This document shows, one piece after another, positions 63,861 to 64,000 of a DNA stretch of 64,000 nt. The position numbers and the translations under genes are program-made. Below the pieces are notes generated by a model that saw only the letters and a program-made list of their open reading frames with translations, did not search any database and was not told where the DNA came from. Source of the stretch: Calothrix sp. PCC 7716 (GTDB lineage: Bacteria; Cyanobacteriota; Cyanobacteriia; Cyanobacteriales; Nostocaceae); the NCBI RefSeq assembly GCF_019977735.1, contig NZ_AP025018.1:4278001-4342000 (forward strand), in the 5' to 3' direction. Position 1 is the first letter of the stretch; each line of letters opens with the position of its first letter.

Positions 63861-64000
63861 CATTCTGAGAATCTCAACTGTCATTCTGAGCGCAGCGTAA
63901 ACGAAGTTTTCCCGTTATCCGAAGGATATCCCGAAGGGTAGGGTAGAATCTCAACTACCATTCACATTTTACGAGATGCTACCCTGCGGGAAATCCTGCG
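63861..64000. repeat. GTCATTCTGAGCG-type interspersed repeat at window end
   Basis: GTCATTCTGAG, then GTCATTCTGAGCGCAGCG, then CGAAGGATATCCCGAAGG and AGAATCTCAAC; partner of the copy at 42503-42592. Extends past the window. Confidence 0.75.

Overview
The window is an AT-rich stretch of chromosome from a filamentous, probably heterocyst-forming cyanobacterium (Nostocales, Calothrix/Rivularia-like; genus not provable from sequence alone). The evidence is the CO2-uptake NDH-1 operon (ndhF3-ndhD3-cupA), tocopherol cyclase, a GUN4-domain kinase, PEP-CTERM and Uma2 proteins, PRC-barrel and multi-PAS/GAF kinases, a tRNA-Arg(CCU) gene with a group I intron, and dense interspersed palindromes and heptamer tandem repeats. 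The palindrome GGCGCC is extremely frequent (about 115 by hand count), while the usual cyanobacterial HIP1 octamer GCGATCGC was not seen and GATC is rare.

Layout. 0-3.6 kb: low-CO2 NDH-1 operon, 5' end cut by the window. 4-12 kb: DUF559 protein, gamma-glutamylcyclotransferase-like protein, a very large secreted repeat protein, a desaturase/SDR fusion, a GHL10-type glycoside hydrolase and an alkyltransferase-like repair protein. 12-15 kb: decaying genes (esterase remnant, amber-interrupted C39-like peptidase) and an unlisted 48-residue membrane protein. 14.7-18.2 kb: MarR regulator plus two MFS exporters with a shared upstream motif. 18-25 kb: Uma2, aldo/keto reductase and a hybrid kinase split by a 4-bp duplication. 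26-29 kb: a TnpB-related gene facing a ribbon-helix-helix gene across a perfect palindrome. 29-40 kb: sensor kinase with cyanobacteriochrome-like GAF plus CheY, DM13 lipoprotein, cellulose-synthase-like enzyme, a 179-bp MITE, two amphipathic-repeat proteins, ExoD. 40-49 kb: membrane glycosyltransferase, Uma2 pseudogene, kinase-GUN4 plus PstS-like anchored protein, PlsC, AI-2E family, YdcF, and the intron-bearing tRNA. 49-64 kb: tocopherol cyclase, coiled-coil WD40 protein, a second TnpB/small-gene divergent pair, DnaJ-TPR, PEP-CTERM, UbiH-like hydroxylase, NYN protein, Cache histidine kinase, stomatin pseudogene and Slt-type lytic transglycosylase.

The strongest unusual signals are: (1) two unrelated TnpB-type genes, each divergently paired with a 57-60-residue DNA-binding-like gene, with a palindromic intergenic operator and the same leader motif before both tnpB start codons; (2) GGCGCC apparently replacing HIP1; (3) interspersed repeats that supply the stop codons or C-termini of several intact genes; (4) a MITE with 17-bp inverted repeats and a 10-bp target duplication, inserted in another palindromic repeat; (5) several genes caught early in decay by single lesions.
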